Assembly: GCF_042654985.1 (NCBI RefSeq)
Contig: NZ_JBHSMT010000008.1
Span: 186,001-250,000 of the forward strand
Source of the DNA: Paraherbaspirillum soli
GTDB taxonomy: Bacteria; Pseudomonadota; Gammaproteobacteria; Burkholderiales; Burkholderiaceae_D
Length of the DNA: 64,000 bases
Direction: 5' to 3'
A program made the translations under genes and the position numbers. Under the pieces are notes generated by a model. It did not search any database. It was not told where the DNA came from and was given only the letters and a program-made list of their open reading frames with translations. Below are positions 45,522-54,389 of this stretch, piece after piece; the stretch's first letter is position 1, and each line of letters begins with the position of its first letter.

Positions 45522-47378
45522 ATGGAACATAACCTGCTTTTCAACGCCTTGATCTACCTGGCGGCCGCGGTCGCTGCCGTGCCGATTGCCAAACGGCTGG
45601 GGCTGGGGGCCGTACTGGGCTATCTGCTGGCCGGGATGGCGATCGGCCCTTGGGGCTTGCGCCTGATCGACAACGTCGAAGACATCCTGCATTTTTCCGA
45701 ATTCGGCGTGGTATTGCTGCTGTTCCTGATCGGACTGGAACTCGACCCAAAACGCTTGTGGTCCTTGCGCAGACCGATTTTCGGCTGGGGCAGCGCCCAG
45801 GTTGGCGCCGTCACGTTGGCGCTGTTCGGCGCCGCGGTGGCGGTCGGGATCGATTGGAAAACAGCGTTGATTGCAGCGCTCGGGATGTCGCTGTCGTCCA
45901 CCGCCATCGCGCTGGCAACCCTGGGCGAACGCAAATTGACGGCGACCCCGGCCGGCTCCGCCAGCTTCGCGATTCTGCTGTTCCAGGATATCGCGGCGAT
46001 TCCAATGATTGCGATTGTGCCGGTGCTCGGCGTTGCCGCAGCCCATGGCAGCGGCGAAGGATGGAGCGGCGCGGCAAAAGTGGCGGCGGTGATTGCCGCG
46101 CTGATTGTCGGCGGCCGCTATCTGGTCCGGCCGCTGTTGCGGCTGATTGCACAGACTGAACTGCGTGAAATATTCACTGCATTTGCGCTGTTGCTGGTGA
46201 TCGCGATCGGCTTGCTGATGCAAACGGTCGGCATGTCGATGGCGCTGGGCAGCTTCCTGGCCGGCGTGCTGCTGGCCGATTCGGAATACCGGCATGCGCT
46301 GGAAACCGATATCGAGCCGTTCAAAGGCTTGCTGCTGGGACTGTTCTTTATCGCGGTCGGGATGTCGGTCGATTTTGGCCTGTTCCTGGCGCAACCGTGG
46401 TTGATTCTCGGCTTGGTAGCGGCTTTCCTGGCGATCAAGCTGAGCGTGCTTTACCTGCTCAGCAAGTTGTTCAAGATCGCCCGCGCACAACAATTCCTGT
46501 TTGCCGTGCTGCTGTCGCAAGGCGGCGAGTTCGCTTTTGTGGTGTTCGGCGCGGCCGCCACCGCACATGTCTTTACACAGGAAACATCGTCCATCCTGGT
46601 GGTAGTGGTGGCCTTGTCGATGGTCACCACGCCGTTGCTGCTGGTGCTGTACGACAAATTGCTTGAACCCTGGTTCCGGCGCAGCACGCAACGCCCGCCC
46701 GATGAAATCGACGACAACGAAAACCCGGTAATCATTGCCGGTTTCGGCCGCTTCGGCCAGATTATCGGTCGCCTGCTGCACGCCAACCAATTCGGCCTGA
46801 CCGTGCTCGACCATGACCCGGACCAGATCGACCTGCTGCGCAAATTCGGCTTCAAGGTGTTTTATGGCGATGCCACCCGGATCGACTTGTTGCGGACGGC
46901 AGGCATCGCCAAAGCACGGCTGCTGGTGGTGGCGATAGACGATGTCGAAGGCAGCGTGAAACTGGTGGCGGCGGTGCGCCACGCATTTCCCCAGCTGCAG
47001 ATCATCGCGCGGGCGCGCAACGTCACGCATTACTTCGAGCTGATGAATCTGGGCGTCACCGTGATCGAGCGCGAGACCTTCGAATCGGCGCTCCAGCTGG
47101 GCCGGCAAGCGCTGCGGCATTTGGGCTTCGACGCTTATCACGCGCGCCAGGCGGCGATGAAATTCCGCACCCATAACCTGCAAACCTTGCACGAGTTATA
47201 TCCGCATCACAAGGACCAGCAGAAAATGGTCTCGATCGCCAAGAAGGCGCGCGAAGAACTGGAAGAAATGTTTGCCCATGACCGCACCCTGTGCGAAGAC
47301 TCGCCGACCGGCGACTGGGACGATGAAATCATCCCGCTGGGCCAACGCAGTAAAGAAAACCACAAGGAAAAAACATGA
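45522..47378 (+). CDS. Kef-type potassium/proton antiporter (CPA2 family)
   Basis: The 618-residue protein has about 12 membrane helices (to about residue 385) with GLELDPKRLW and the family Asp-containing helix, and then an RCK/TrkA-N nucleotide-binding domain from about residue 403 (VIIAGFGRFGQIIGRLL, with GxGxxG). It would exchange K+ or Na+ for protons across the inner membrane, possibly gated by glutathione adducts as in KefC. No KefF/KefG-type ancillary gene is adjacent. The ATG at 45522 has no clear Shine-Dalgarno site; it overlaps the next gene by four bases (ATGA). Confidence 0.9.
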   Translation: MEHNLLFNALIYLAAAVAAVPIAKRLGLGAVLGYLLAGMAIGPWGLRLIDNVEDILHFSEFGVVLLLFLIGLELDPKRLWSLRRPIFGWGSAQVGAVTLALFGAAVAVGIDWKTALIAALGMSLSSTAIALATLGERKLTATPAGSASFAILLFQDIAAIPMIAIVPVLGVAAAHGSGEGWSGAAKVAAVIAALIVGGRYLVRPLLRLIAQTELREIFTAFALLLVIAIGLLMQTVGMSMALGSFLAGVLLADSEYRHALETDIEPFKGLLLGLFFIAVGMSVDFGLFLAQPWLILGLVAAFLAIKLSVLYLLSKLFKIARAQQFLFAVLLSQGGEFAFVVFGAAATAHVFTQETSSILVVVVALSMVTTPLLLVLYDKLLEPWFRRSTQRPPDEIDDNENPVIIAGFGRFGQIIGRLLHANQFGLTVLDHDPDQIDLLRKFGFKVFYGDATRIDLLRTAGIAKARLLVVAIDDVEGSVKLVAAVRHAFPQLQIIARARNVTHYFELMNLGVTVIERETFESALQLGRQALRHLGFDAYHARQAAMKFRTHNLQTLHELYPHHKDQQKMVSIAKKAREELEEMFAHDRTLCEDSPTGDWDDEIIPLGQRSKENHKEKT

Positions 47379-47731
47379 TCACGATTTATCACAATCCACG
47401 CTGCTCAAAATCACGCGAAGCGCTGGCTCTGGCGCAACAGTTCAGCGACCAGCATAACGTCGCGCTGGAAGTCGTCGACTACCAAAAAACCCCGCTGTCG
47501 CTGGCGCAACTGACTGAGCTGCACCGCCAATTGGGCGGATCGGTCAGTGCGATGGTGCGTGACAACGAGGAAGAATACGCGGCGCTGAATCTGGCCCAGG
47601 CCGACGATGCGGCCCTGCTGCAAGCGCTGGCCGAGCATCCGAAGCTGTTACAGCGCCCGATCGTGGTGTACCGCCAGAGCGCCGTCATCGGCCGTCCGCC
47701 GCAATTGCTGGACGGGCTGCTGACCGCCTAA
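47375..47731 (+). CDS. arsC: arsenate reductase-like protein, glutaredoxin-linked type (ArsC family)
   Basis: The 118-residue protein begins MITIYHNPRCSKSREALALA with the active Cys at residue 10 and the conserved R/P region QRPIVVYRQSAVIGRPPQLL. ArsC enzymes reduce arsenate using glutathione and glutaredoxin; the related YffB/Spx-like group has other roles. No arsenite pump gene is nearby, so an arsenic role is not supported by context. It overlaps the upstream antiporter gene by four bases, suggesting a shared transcript. Confidence 0.85.
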   Translation: MITIYHNPRCSKSREALALAQQFSDQHNVALEVVDYQKTPLSLAQLTELHRQLGGSVSAMVRDNEEEYAALNLAQADDAALLQALAEHPKLLQRPIVVYRQSAVIGRPPQLLDGLLTA

Positions 47732-47747
47732 AATCCCGGAGCAATTT

Positions 47748-47920
47748 GTGGGTGGATGAGCGAAGCGTTATCCGCCGATGGATGTGCCACATGCATTCGA
47801 TGTATCCAACATGGCGGAAGGGTGAAGCAGGGGTTTCGGATGGCATGCCATCCGCCTGCTGAACGGTATCCGCCTGCCAGCGGATACGCGCCCTGCAAGG
47901 GCTGCGCTTTTCCGCCCTAC
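47748..47920. repeat. GTAGGGCGG-ended intergenic repeat, copy 1 (with internal insertion)
   Basis: Begins GGTGGATGAGCGAAGCGTTA-like and ends CTTTTCCGCCCTAC. It is the reverse complement of the copies at 56414 and 59735, with about 75 extra bases in its second half. It fills the gap between arsC and the DUF2905 gene. Confidence 0.75.
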
Positions 47921-47923
47921 TAA

Positions 47924-48118
47924 CTACAAAAAGCGCGCCAGCAGGAAGATAACGGTCGACAGCAGGATGGTCGACGCAAACGGGAATGAAAACTTTTTGC
48001 CGAACAGCGTAAAGCGCAGGTCCCCCGGCAAGCGGCCGATGCCGAATTTTTCCAGCCACGGCAAGGCGCTGGAAAACACGACGACGGCGATAAAAATCAC
48101 CAGCAGCCAGCGGATCAT
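47924..48118 (-). CDS. DUF2905 family small membrane protein
   Basis: The 64-residue protein begins MIRWLLVIFIAVVVFSSALP and has RLPGDLRFTLFGKKFSFPFA, the DUF2905 signature. Two hydrophobic helices surround a short basic loop. No function is known. The stop lies four bases from a repeat element. It is 37 bases after the MidA-type gene, so it may be cotranscribed with it. Confidence 0.9.
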   Translation of the reverse strand: MIRWLLVIFIAVVVFSSALPWLEKFGIGRLPGDLRFTLFGKKFSFPFASTILLSTVIFLLARFL

Positions 48119-48155
48119 GCGGCACTTTCAGTGGCGATAACCATTGCCAGAATTT

Positions 48156-49337
48156 TCACAGCCGATGGCTCCGGTCATGCCGGCTAAAGCGCTCGGGCAG
48201 TTCGACCTGGGTGCCGACCGCCAGCACCTTGAACAGCTCCCCCATCTCGGCCGGCGACACCAGCTTTTGCAAGGCATTGGCTTGCGGCAAATATTGCAGC
48301 GGATCGTCGGGCGAGGTGCGCAGCAGCAACCGGCCGATCCCGGCCTCCAGCAAAAACGCGGCCTGACTGCTGTAACCCAGCAAATCCAGCCCGCCGTCGA
48401 GGGCGGCACGCGCCATCGCAGTGAAATCGACGTGCGCGGTGACGTCCTGCAAACCCGGCAAATAAAACGGATCGGGATGGGCGTGATGGCGGTAGTGGCA
48501 CATCAAAGTGCCTTGATCGCGTTGCTGCAGGTAATATTCCGCCGCCGGAAAACCGTAATCGAACAACAACGCGACGCCGCCCTTCCCCGCTTTCAGCATC
48601 GCCGCCAGCGTATGCATGAAGCCGATCGCGACCGGATGCACTTCAGTCAAGTGGCCGACCGTCAGCGTATCGGCGTCCGGGATTTGCGCCACCAGCGCCG
48701 GATCGGCCGCACGGTCGCGATAGACAAATGCTGCTTCGTCCGCTTCGCCGCCTGTTTCAGCCAGCCCGACCCCGCGCTGCTGCCAGCCTTGTGCGGCGCG
48801 CACCACCAGCTCGACCGGCATCGCGTCCAGCACCTCATTGCCCAGCACCACACCGGAAAAAGCTTCGGGCAGGCGGTCCAGCCATTGCACCTGCGGGAAG
48901 CCGCGCAATTTCTGTTGTTGCCGCGCGCGCAATTCGGCCGACAATTCGACGATGTAATAGGCTTGCAGCGCGGGCCCATCCGGGTCGGCCGCCAGCTCGG
49001 TCAGGATGTCGAACGCCAGTTGGCCGCTGCCGGCGCCGAATTCAAGGATTTGCGCCTGCAGATTGGCCGACGATGCGATCAATTCTGTGGCCAAATGCGC
49101 CAATGTCGCGCCAAAAAGCGGCGTAATCTCGGGCGCGGTTGTAAAATCCCCGTCTTTGCCCAATTTTGCGGCGCCGCCGCTGTAATAGCCGAGACCCGGC
49201 GCGTACAGCAGCAGCTCCATGTAACGAGCGAATGAAATCCAGCCGTCGTGCTGGCGAATCTCGCTGGCGATCAGCTTGTGTAGCAGGCGCGATGCGCGCT
49301 GCGCTTCGATGGAAGCTTCAGGTAGTTGCAGTTGCAT
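48156..49337 (-). CDS. SAM-dependent methyltransferase, MidA/NDUFAF7-like (DUF185)
   Basis: The 393-residue protein has the family features GYYSGGAAKLGKDGDFTTAP and PLFGATLA, then the SAM-binding motif ILEFGAGSGQLAFDIL (residues about 110-125), GNEVLDAMPVE and LLFDYGFPAAEYY. NDUFAF7 methylates an arginine of complex I subunit NDUFS2 in mitochondria; bacterial members probably act similarly or on other proteins. It is followed by DUF2905. Confidence 0.88.
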   Translation of the reverse strand: MQLQLPEASIEAQRASRLLHKLIASEIRQHDGWISFARYMELLLYAPGLGYYSGGAAKLGKDGDFTTAPEITPLFGATLAHLATELIASSANLQAQILEFGAGSGQLAFDILTELAADPDGPALQAYYIVELSAELRARQQQKLRGFPQVQWLDRLPEAFSGVVLGNEVLDAMPVELVVRAAQGWQQRGVGLAETGGEADEAAFVYRDRAADPALVAQIPDADTLTVGHLTEVHPVAIGFMHTLAAMLKAGKGGVALLFDYGFPAAEYYLQQRDQGTLMCHYRHHAHPDPFYLPGLQDVTAHVDFTAMARAALDGGLDLLGYSSQAAFLLEAGIGRLLLRTSPDDPLQYLPQANALQKLVSPAEMGELFKVLAVGTQVELPERFSRHDRSHRL

Positions 49338-49364
49338 GGGCGGTATTGTAGGAGATATCGCGCG

Positions 49365-49531
49365 CTAGCAGCCTGTCGGACTTAGGGAATCGAAGCGAAA
49401 AAATGGCTGAGCGAGGACAGATTTTGCCGATATTTTTTCCAATAGCGGGACTATTGGAAAAAATATCGGTGAAATATGGACCGCTCAGGCGTTTTTGCAG
49501 CCGATTACTCCTATGCCCGACAGGCTGCTAG
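49365..49531. mobile_element. 167-bp MITE-like element with CTAG ends and a long internal hairpin
   Basis: The ends CTAGCAGCCTGTCGG (49365-49379) and CCGACAGGCTGCTAG (49517-49531) are perfect inverted repeats including a palindromic CTAG. A perfect 19-bp stem (49427-49445 with 49451-49469) with a 5-base loop sits in the middle, and GCTGAGCG/CGCTCAG forms a further arm. No coding capacity. It lies between midA and the folM-like gene and supplies the false N-terminal frame of the latter. Confidence 0.8.
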
Positions 49532-49616
49532 GTCGGCATTTGATGGCAATCAAAAAGCACAATTTAGCCGGCGCGCCAGCGATCGACAGAACCAGACACC
49601 GTTTCTAAGAAACAAA

Positions 49617-50369
49617 ATGCAGACCAAGCGTCCCCAATCACCTGCCGTTGCCCTTGTCACCGACGCCGCCAGCCCGGTAGGCCGGGCCATCGCGCTCGCC
49701 CTCGCGCAACAGGGCTGGGACCTGGCGCTGCATTACCAGGATGACGCCGCGCCGGCAGCGCTGCTGGCGCTGGTGCAGGAATGCACGGCGCTGGGACGGC
49801 AGGCGATCACGATCCAATGTCCGCTGAGCGACGAAACCCAGGTCAACGCCTTGCTGCCGAGCGTGATTGCGGCGCTCGGCAGCGTCTCATGCGTGGTCAA
49901 CAACGCCAGCCACGTCGAGCACGACAGCGCGCCCGGATTTTCGGCGGCAGGGCTGGAGCGCCACATGCGCGCCAATCTTGCTGCGCCCATCCTGCTAGCG
50001 CAAGCGCTGCACGCGGCCACGCTCAAGACCGGCGGCGCGCAAGCGGTAGTGATCAATCTGCTGGATCAAAAACTGTTCAATCCGCAGCCGGATTTTTTAT
50101 CCTACACATTGTCCAAAGCGGCGCTGCACAGCGCCACCACCCTGCTGGCGCAGGCGCTCGCGCCGCAGGTGCGGGTGGTCGGGATCGCGCCGGCGCTGGA
50201 CCTTGGCGCGATGCAGCCGCAAACACCGTCAACCCTGGACGATATCGCCGCCACCGTCTGCTTTATCGCCTCCTCCACCGCTGTTACCGGCAGCACGCTG
50301 CTGGTCGACGGCGGCCAACATTTATTGCCGCCAGCGGCAATCCGCTCCTCCTCTCTGACTGCTGACTGA
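49617..50369 (+). CDS. short-chain dehydrogenase/reductase, FolM/pteridine-reductase-like
   Basis: The 250-residue protein begins MQTKRPQSPAVALVTDAASP. The nucleotide motif is altered (TDAASPVG instead of TGxxxGxG), but the NNAS motif, YTLSK (Tyr-x-x-x-Lys) and the C-terminal VTGSTLLVDGGQ are intact. Its place before folB suggests dihydromonapterin or pteridine reductase (FolM) activity, an inference from context. An in-frame upstream extension to 49476 arises from the MITE and is not real. It is five bases before folB. Confidence 0.82.
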   Translation: MQTKRPQSPAVALVTDAASPVGRAIALALAQQGWDLALHYQDDAAPAALLALVQECTALGRQAITIQCPLSDETQVNALLPSVIAALGSVSCVVNNASHVEHDSAPGFSAAGLERHMRANLAAPILLAQALHAATLKTGGAQAVVINLLDQKLFNPQPDFLSYTLSKAALHSATTLLAQALAPQVRVVGIAPALDLGAMQPQTPSTLDDIAATVCFIASSTAVTGSTLLVDGGQHLLPPAAIRSSSLTAD

Positions 50370-50373
50370 AACC

Positions 50374-50772
50374 ATGCTCTCCGCACTTATCCATCCCGAC
50401 CTTAGCGATTGCCGTCGCCTGTTCCTGCGCGACTACGAAGTGCAGATCAACCTCGGCGTCTTCGAATTTGAAAAAAAAGGCGAGCAACGCGCGCTGATCA
50501 ACGTCGACCTGTTTATCCCGCTGGCGGTGTCGACCCCGCACAAGGACCATATGGATGAAGTGGTCGATTACGACTTCATGCGCAACACGGTTGCCAAACG
50601 CATGGCGGAAGGCCATATTCACCTGCAGGAAACCCTGTGCGACGACATCGCCGAGGCGCTGCTGCAGCACCCGAAAGTACGGGCGGTGCGAGTCTCGACC
50701 GAGAAACCCGACGCTTATCCCGATTGCCATTCGGTCGGCGTCGAAGTATTCCGGATCAAGCCGAAAGCATGA
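50374..50772 (+). CDS. folB: dihydroneopterin aldolase family protein
   Basis: The 132-residue protein shows the FolB pattern: LGVFEFEKKGEQRALINVDL and the catalytic lysine region VSTEKPDAYPDCHSVGVEVF. The enzyme splits 7,8-dihydroneopterin to 6-hydroxymethyl-dihydropterin in folate synthesis. The fold is a tunnelling octamer of short beta strands. The gene is translated close to the upstream SDR and ends just before ttcA. Confidence 0.9.
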   Translation: MLSALIHPDLSDCRRLFLRDYEVQINLGVFEFEKKGEQRALINVDLFIPLAVSTPHKDHMDEVVDYDFMRNTVAKRMAEGHIHLQETLCDDIAEALLQHPKVRAVRVSTEKPDAYPDCHSVGVEVFRIKPKA

Positions 50773-50786
50773 AGTTGGAGCTAATG

Positions 50787-51719
50787 ATGAATGACGTAAC
50801 AATGCAAGACACACCGGCGCAAAGCCACAAAGACATCGAAAAAACCGCCCACGAGAACAACAAGCTGCACAAGCGCTTGTGCCGTCAGGTCGGGCAGGCG
50901 ATCGGCGATTTCAACATGATAGAAGACGGCGACAAGGTGATGGTGTGCCTGTCGGGCGGCAAGGACAGCTATGCCTTGCTGGATATCCTGATCACCTTGC
51001 GCGAGCGGGCGCCGATCAATTTCGACATTGTCGCGGTCAACCTGGACCAGAAGCAGCCGAATTTCCCGGCCGATATCCTGCCGGCCTACCTGAGCAAGCT
51101 CGGAGTCCCGTTCCACATCGAAAACCAGGACACCTACAGCATCGTCAAGCGCGTGATCCCGGAAGGCAAAACCACCTGCTCGCTGTGTTCGCGGCTGCGG
51201 CGCGGGATTTTGTACCGGGTCGCGACCGAACTCGGCGCCACCAAGGTCGCGCTCGGCCATCATCGCGACGACATCATGGAAACCTTCTTCCTCAATATGT
51301 TCTTCGGCGGCAAATTGAAGAGCATGCCGCCCAAGCTGCAATCGGACGACGGCAAACAAATCGTGATCCGGCCGCTGGCCTACGTGAAAGAAGCCGACCT
51401 GACGCGCTATGCAGAGGTCAAGCAATTCCCCATCATTCCCTGCGATCTGTGCGGCAGCCAGGAAAACCTGCAACGCAAGCAAATCAAGGGCATGTTGCGC
51501 GAGTGGGAAAAGAAATTCCCAGGCCGGGTCGAGAATATTTTTTCCTCGCTGTCGACCGTCGCGCCGTCGCATTTGATGGACCGCGCCCTGTTCGGCTTTG
51601 CCGACCTGAAAGCCAGCGGCATCGCCGACCCCAATGGCGATATCGCTTTCGACGACGATCCGTGCTCGACGCCGTCGGCCACGGTGTCGAGCATTATTCC
51701 GTTGCAGCTGGCAGATTAA
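50787..51719 (+). CDS. ttcA: tRNA 2-thiocytidine biosynthesis protein TtcA
   Basis: The 310-residue enzyme makes 2-thiocytidine at tRNA position 32. The PP-loop ATP motif SGGKDS is at residues 56-61. The cysteines that hold the Fe-S cluster are C131 and C134 (TTCSLCSRLRRG) and C219/C222 (IPCDLCGSQ), and HHRDDIMET is conserved. The ATG at 50787 is preferred for its GGAG six bases upstream; 50769 (overlapping the folB stop) is possible. A perfect terminator follows at 51807. Confidence 0.95.
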   Translation: MNDVTMQDTPAQSHKDIEKTAHENNKLHKRLCRQVGQAIGDFNMIEDGDKVMVCLSGGKDSYALLDILITLRERAPINFDIVAVNLDQKQPNFPADILPAYLSKLGVPFHIENQDTYSIVKRVIPEGKTTCSLCSRLRRGILYRVATELGATKVALGHHRDDIMETFFLNMFFGGKLKSMPPKLQSDDGKQIVIRPLAYVKEADLTRYAEVKQFPIIPCDLCGSQENLQRKQIKGMLREWEKKFPGRVENIFSSLSTVAPSHLMDRALFGFADLKASGIADPNGDIAFDDDPCSTPSATVSSIIPLQLAD

Positions 51720-51723
51720 CCAG

Positions 51724-51783
51724 TTGCAGGACAGAGTTTAAAAGCCACCGTAGCGTGGCGAATTACTCTGTCCTCAACTAGTT
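51724..51783. repeat. REP-like palindromic repeat, copy E
   Basis: Begins TTGCAGGACAGAGTTTAAAA and ends GAATTACTCTGTCCTCAACT. It lies between the ttcA stop and its terminator and matches copies A to D. Confidence 0.75.
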
Positions 51784-51806
51784 AAGGCCGCATCTAAAAA
51801 AATCGT

Positions 51807-51838
51807 AAGGGCGCTGGGTAGACCACAGCGCCCTTTTT
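51807..51838 (+). terminator. intrinsic terminator after ttcA
   Basis: AAGGGCGCTG (51807-51816) pairs perfectly with CAGCGCCCTT (51826-51835), loop of nine, followed by TTTTT. Confidence 0.88.
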
Positions 51839-51925
51839 CACAAGCTTGCAAGCATTTGTAAGCGCTGTAATCTTTTCGCACGCCGAACCGTTCATACGCC
51901 AGAACCTTTCTCTCTGGAGCTATAA

Positions 51926-52516
51926 ATGAAACGTCGTGAATTCCAACGTTATTGCTTGTCGGCGCTAGCCGCCGCCAGCACCCTGTCGCTTGCCGGCTGC
52001 GTGGTCGAGCCGCCGCGCACCCATGTCGTCTACAAGGAAGTCCGGGTGGCGCAAGCGCCGCCGGCGCCGCTGCAGGAAGTGATGCCGCCGGCTCCTTATC
52101 CCGATGCATACTGGATCGCCGGCCATTGGAAGTGGGAAGGCAACCGCTACGTCTGGAGCAACGGACATTGGGAACAAGCGCGGCAGAACATGGTGTTTCA
52201 ACATGCCTACTGGAGCTTGGACGGCGGCCAATGGAACTATCATCCGGGCCGCTGGGTGGCGATCAGCCCGTCCTACAACACCGCGCCTATCGTGGTCAAC
52301 GTAGCGCCGCCGGCGCCGCGGGTGGAAATCATCACCCAGGCGCCTAGCCCCAACCACGTCTGGATCGGCGGCTACTGGCGCTGGGACAATGGCCAGCACA
52401 ACTGGGTCAACGGCCATTGGGAAACACGGCGCGACGGCTATTTCTGGGCCCCCGGCCACTGGATCAGAAGCGGCAGCGGCTGGGCCTTCTCCGGCGGTTT
52501 CTGGCAGCGCTATTGA
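51926..52516 (+). CDS. YXWGXW-repeat lipoprotein
   Basis: The 196-residue protein is predicted to be exported. The leader MKRREFQRYC then LSLAGC places the lipid cysteine at residue 25; its RREF pair resembles a Tat motif. The body has several aromatic repeats (IAGHWKWEGNRYVWSNGHWE, WIGGYWRWDNGQHNW, YFWAPGHWIR), the YXWGXW type of unknown function, often found in envelope stress or outer membrane proteins. It stands alone. Confidence 0.85.
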   Translation: MKRREFQRYCLSALAAASTLSLAGCVVEPPRTHVVYKEVRVAQAPPAPLQEVMPPAPYPDAYWIAGHWKWEGNRYVWSNGHWEQARQNMVFQHAYWSLDGGQWNYHPGRWVAISPSYNTAPIVVNVAPPAPRVEIITQAPSPNHVWIGGYWRWDNGQHNWVNGHWETRRDGYFWAPGHWIRSGSGWAFSGGFWQRY

Positions 52517-52569
52517 TTGTTGAGAATGCGACTGGGTTGGTGTAATGCCGACCCAGACGAATCCGGGTT

Positions 52570-53034
52570 TTACATCGGCTTATGCACCATCAGCCAGTAC
52601 ACCACCAGCAAACCGCCAAACGCCGGAAAGCCAAGCACAGTCCAGATTTTCTCAAAGCGCCAGTAGCGCTCGGGCAGCGCAGTATTGCCGGCAGCGGCGC
52701 TGGCCGCCATATCGCGCATCTTCAATTGCAGCCACACCACCGGCAGCCAGCACAAGCCGGCCAGCGCGTACAGCGCCAGCGACCACATGATCCAGCGCGA
52801 GCTGAACGGATAACCCGCCATATGCATCATCCACAAGCCTGAAACCGGCTGCACGATGACGGCCGGCGTCGTGAACCACCAGTCCGCCTTGGCCACCCAG
52901 CGCGTGACCACCGCCATCGCCTGCACATTGCCGCTGCGATTGGCAAAAAACATATAAAACGCGGTGCCGAAGCCGGTGCCGAACATCAAGGTGGCGGACA
53001 GGATGTGCAGCCATTTGAGCGTCAGGTAATCCAT
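52570..53034 (-). CDS. DUF2269 family membrane protein
   Basis: The 154-residue protein has four hydrophobic helices and starts MDYLTLKWLHILSATLMFGT, the DUF2269 pattern. No function is known. The ATG at 53034 has AGAGGA upstream and overlaps the end of the SDR-DoxX gene by a few bases. It is the last gene of a four-gene minus-strand cluster. Confidence 0.88.
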   Translation of the reverse strand: MDYLTLKWLHILSATLMFGTGFGTAFYMFFANRSGNVQAMAVVTRWVAKADWWFTTPAVIVQPVSGLWMMHMAGYPFSSRWIMWSLALYALAGLCWLPVVWLQLKMRDMAASAAAGNTALPERYWRFEKIWTVLGFPAFGGLLVVYWLMVHKPM

Positions 53035-53035
53035 C

Positions 53036-54310
53036 TCAATTCCTCTTTCCTTCAAGCCGCCACATGATCGCCATCAATGCGAGTATCGGCAGGTTTTTGC
53101 TCAACAGGCCAAACGGATGCAACCAAAACTGCGGCAAACAGGCGCTCATGACGACGGTATAACCGCCTACCAACGCGATCTGCAACGGCCACAGCCAGTG
53201 GCGGGGGCGAACCACCAGCACAATCCCGATTGCCGCATCGGCCAGGCTGGCAGCCAGCAAAGTCGTTTCCCGCCAGTCGGCAGGGATGCCGCAAGCGGCG
53301 AGCCAGCGGCTGCTTTCGGCGTGCGGCCAGGCAAACCAGGAAACGGCGGCGGTGATCAGCCACAACGCGGCGACTGCCATGCGCGCCAGCGGCAGACCCC
53401 AGGCCAGCACGGCAGCCGGCCGTTGCTCCGGCTTGGCGAAGGTGTCAGGCTCGCGCGGCGCGCGCTCCAGGAATTCCGCGACCGGCCCCGCATCCGCAGT
53501 GTTTGCGCCGGCCAGCATGATCAGCGCATCCGGCGTCAATACGCTGGCCGGATGCAGTGCGGCGAGGCGCGCCATCTGCCGCGCCAGCGGCAGCGGCAAA
53601 TCCAACACGACGGCTGGCGGCGCATCCATGCCGCGCCGCAATTGCGCCAGATAGTCGGCCATCGTCAGCGCACACGGCCCGACCGCGGCGATCTCGCGCG
53701 GCACGCTATCGTTGCTCATGACCAGCTTGACCAGGAGCTCGACCAGATCGTCGACATGGATAGGCTGCACCCTGGCGCTATGTGCCAGCGGCAGCGCCAG
53801 CAACGGCAAGGTCGCCAGCGTCAGGAACATGCGGCTGCTGAGACCGTCTGCGCCGTACACCAGGGATGGCCGAACCACGGTGGTCCTGAACTTGGGATTC
53901 GCAGGCCGTTCCAGCAAATCGGCTTCAGCCGCCCCCTTGCTGCGCCAGTATTCGGTCGCGGCGTCGACGCCGCAGCCCAGCACCGAGATATGCACCAGAC
54001 GCCGGATGCCGAGCAACTCGCAGGCGGCAAACAAGGCAATCGGTGCGGCCCGATGCAGCCGGTCGAAGTCGCCCGACTGCGACTCGCGGAAGATGCCGAC
54101 GCAGTTGACCACCGCATCCACCCCGGCCAGGTGCGGAATCCACGCCCCTACCGTCGTCAACTCGGCGAAATCCAGTGACCGCCATTCTGACTGCAAGACA
54201 TCGTCGGGTTGGCGGCGGCCGGCGCCGGTTACCGTGCATCCGGCACTGCGCAGCGCCGGCATCAGGCGACTGCCGATCAAGCCGCTGGCGCCGAGGATAA
54301 GGACGTTCAT
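53036..54310 (-). CDS. SDR-family NAD(P)-binding protein fused to a DoxX-like membrane domain
   Basis: The 424-residue protein has an extended SDR (GASGLIG at residues 7-13) with a VNCVGIF motif, lacking a clear YxxxK catalytic pair, followed by four hydrophobic helices after about residue 305 (AWGLPLARMAVAALWLITAA), similar to DoxX. Such fusions are known in Burkholderiales near DUF2269. Its substrate is unknown. The gene lies 79 bases downstream of the DCC gene and overlaps DUF2269. Confidence 0.82.
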   Translation of the reverse strand: MNVLILGASGLIGSRLMPALRSAGCTVTGAGRRQPDDVLQSEWRSLDFAELTTVGAWIPHLAGVDAVVNCVGIFRESQSGDFDRLHRAAPIALFAACELLGIRRLVHISVLGCGVDAATEYWRSKGAAEADLLERPANPKFRTTVVRPSLVYGADGLSSRMFLTLATLPLLALPLAHSARVQPIHVDDLVELLVKLVMSNDSVPREIAAVGPCALTMADYLAQLRRGMDAPPAVVLDLPLPLARQMARLAALHPASVLTPDALIMLAGANTADAGPVAEFLERAPREPDTFAKPEQRPAAVLAWGLPLARMAVAALWLITAAVSWFAWPHAESSRWLAACGIPADWRETTLLAASLADAAIGIVLVVRPRHWLWPLQIALVGGYTVVMSACLPQFWLHPFGLLSKNLPILALMAIMWRLEGKRN

Positions 54311-54389
54311 GCCGCCTCCTTAATTGTTGGAATCCGCATGATTTTCCGTCTGTTTATTCTGTAAAAAGAGAAATATCGAAGCAAAAAAA

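Noticed and set aside
45471..47192. A 573-codon minus-strand frame opposite the Kef-type antiporter
   Set aside because: The amino acid make-up is dominated by Gln, Arg and His without motifs; the plus-strand antiporter frame is clearly the real gene.
49476..49616. N-terminal extension of the folM-like SDR
   Set aside because: The extra 47 codons come from the MITE end and intergenic DNA; the family-like start is the ATG at 49617.
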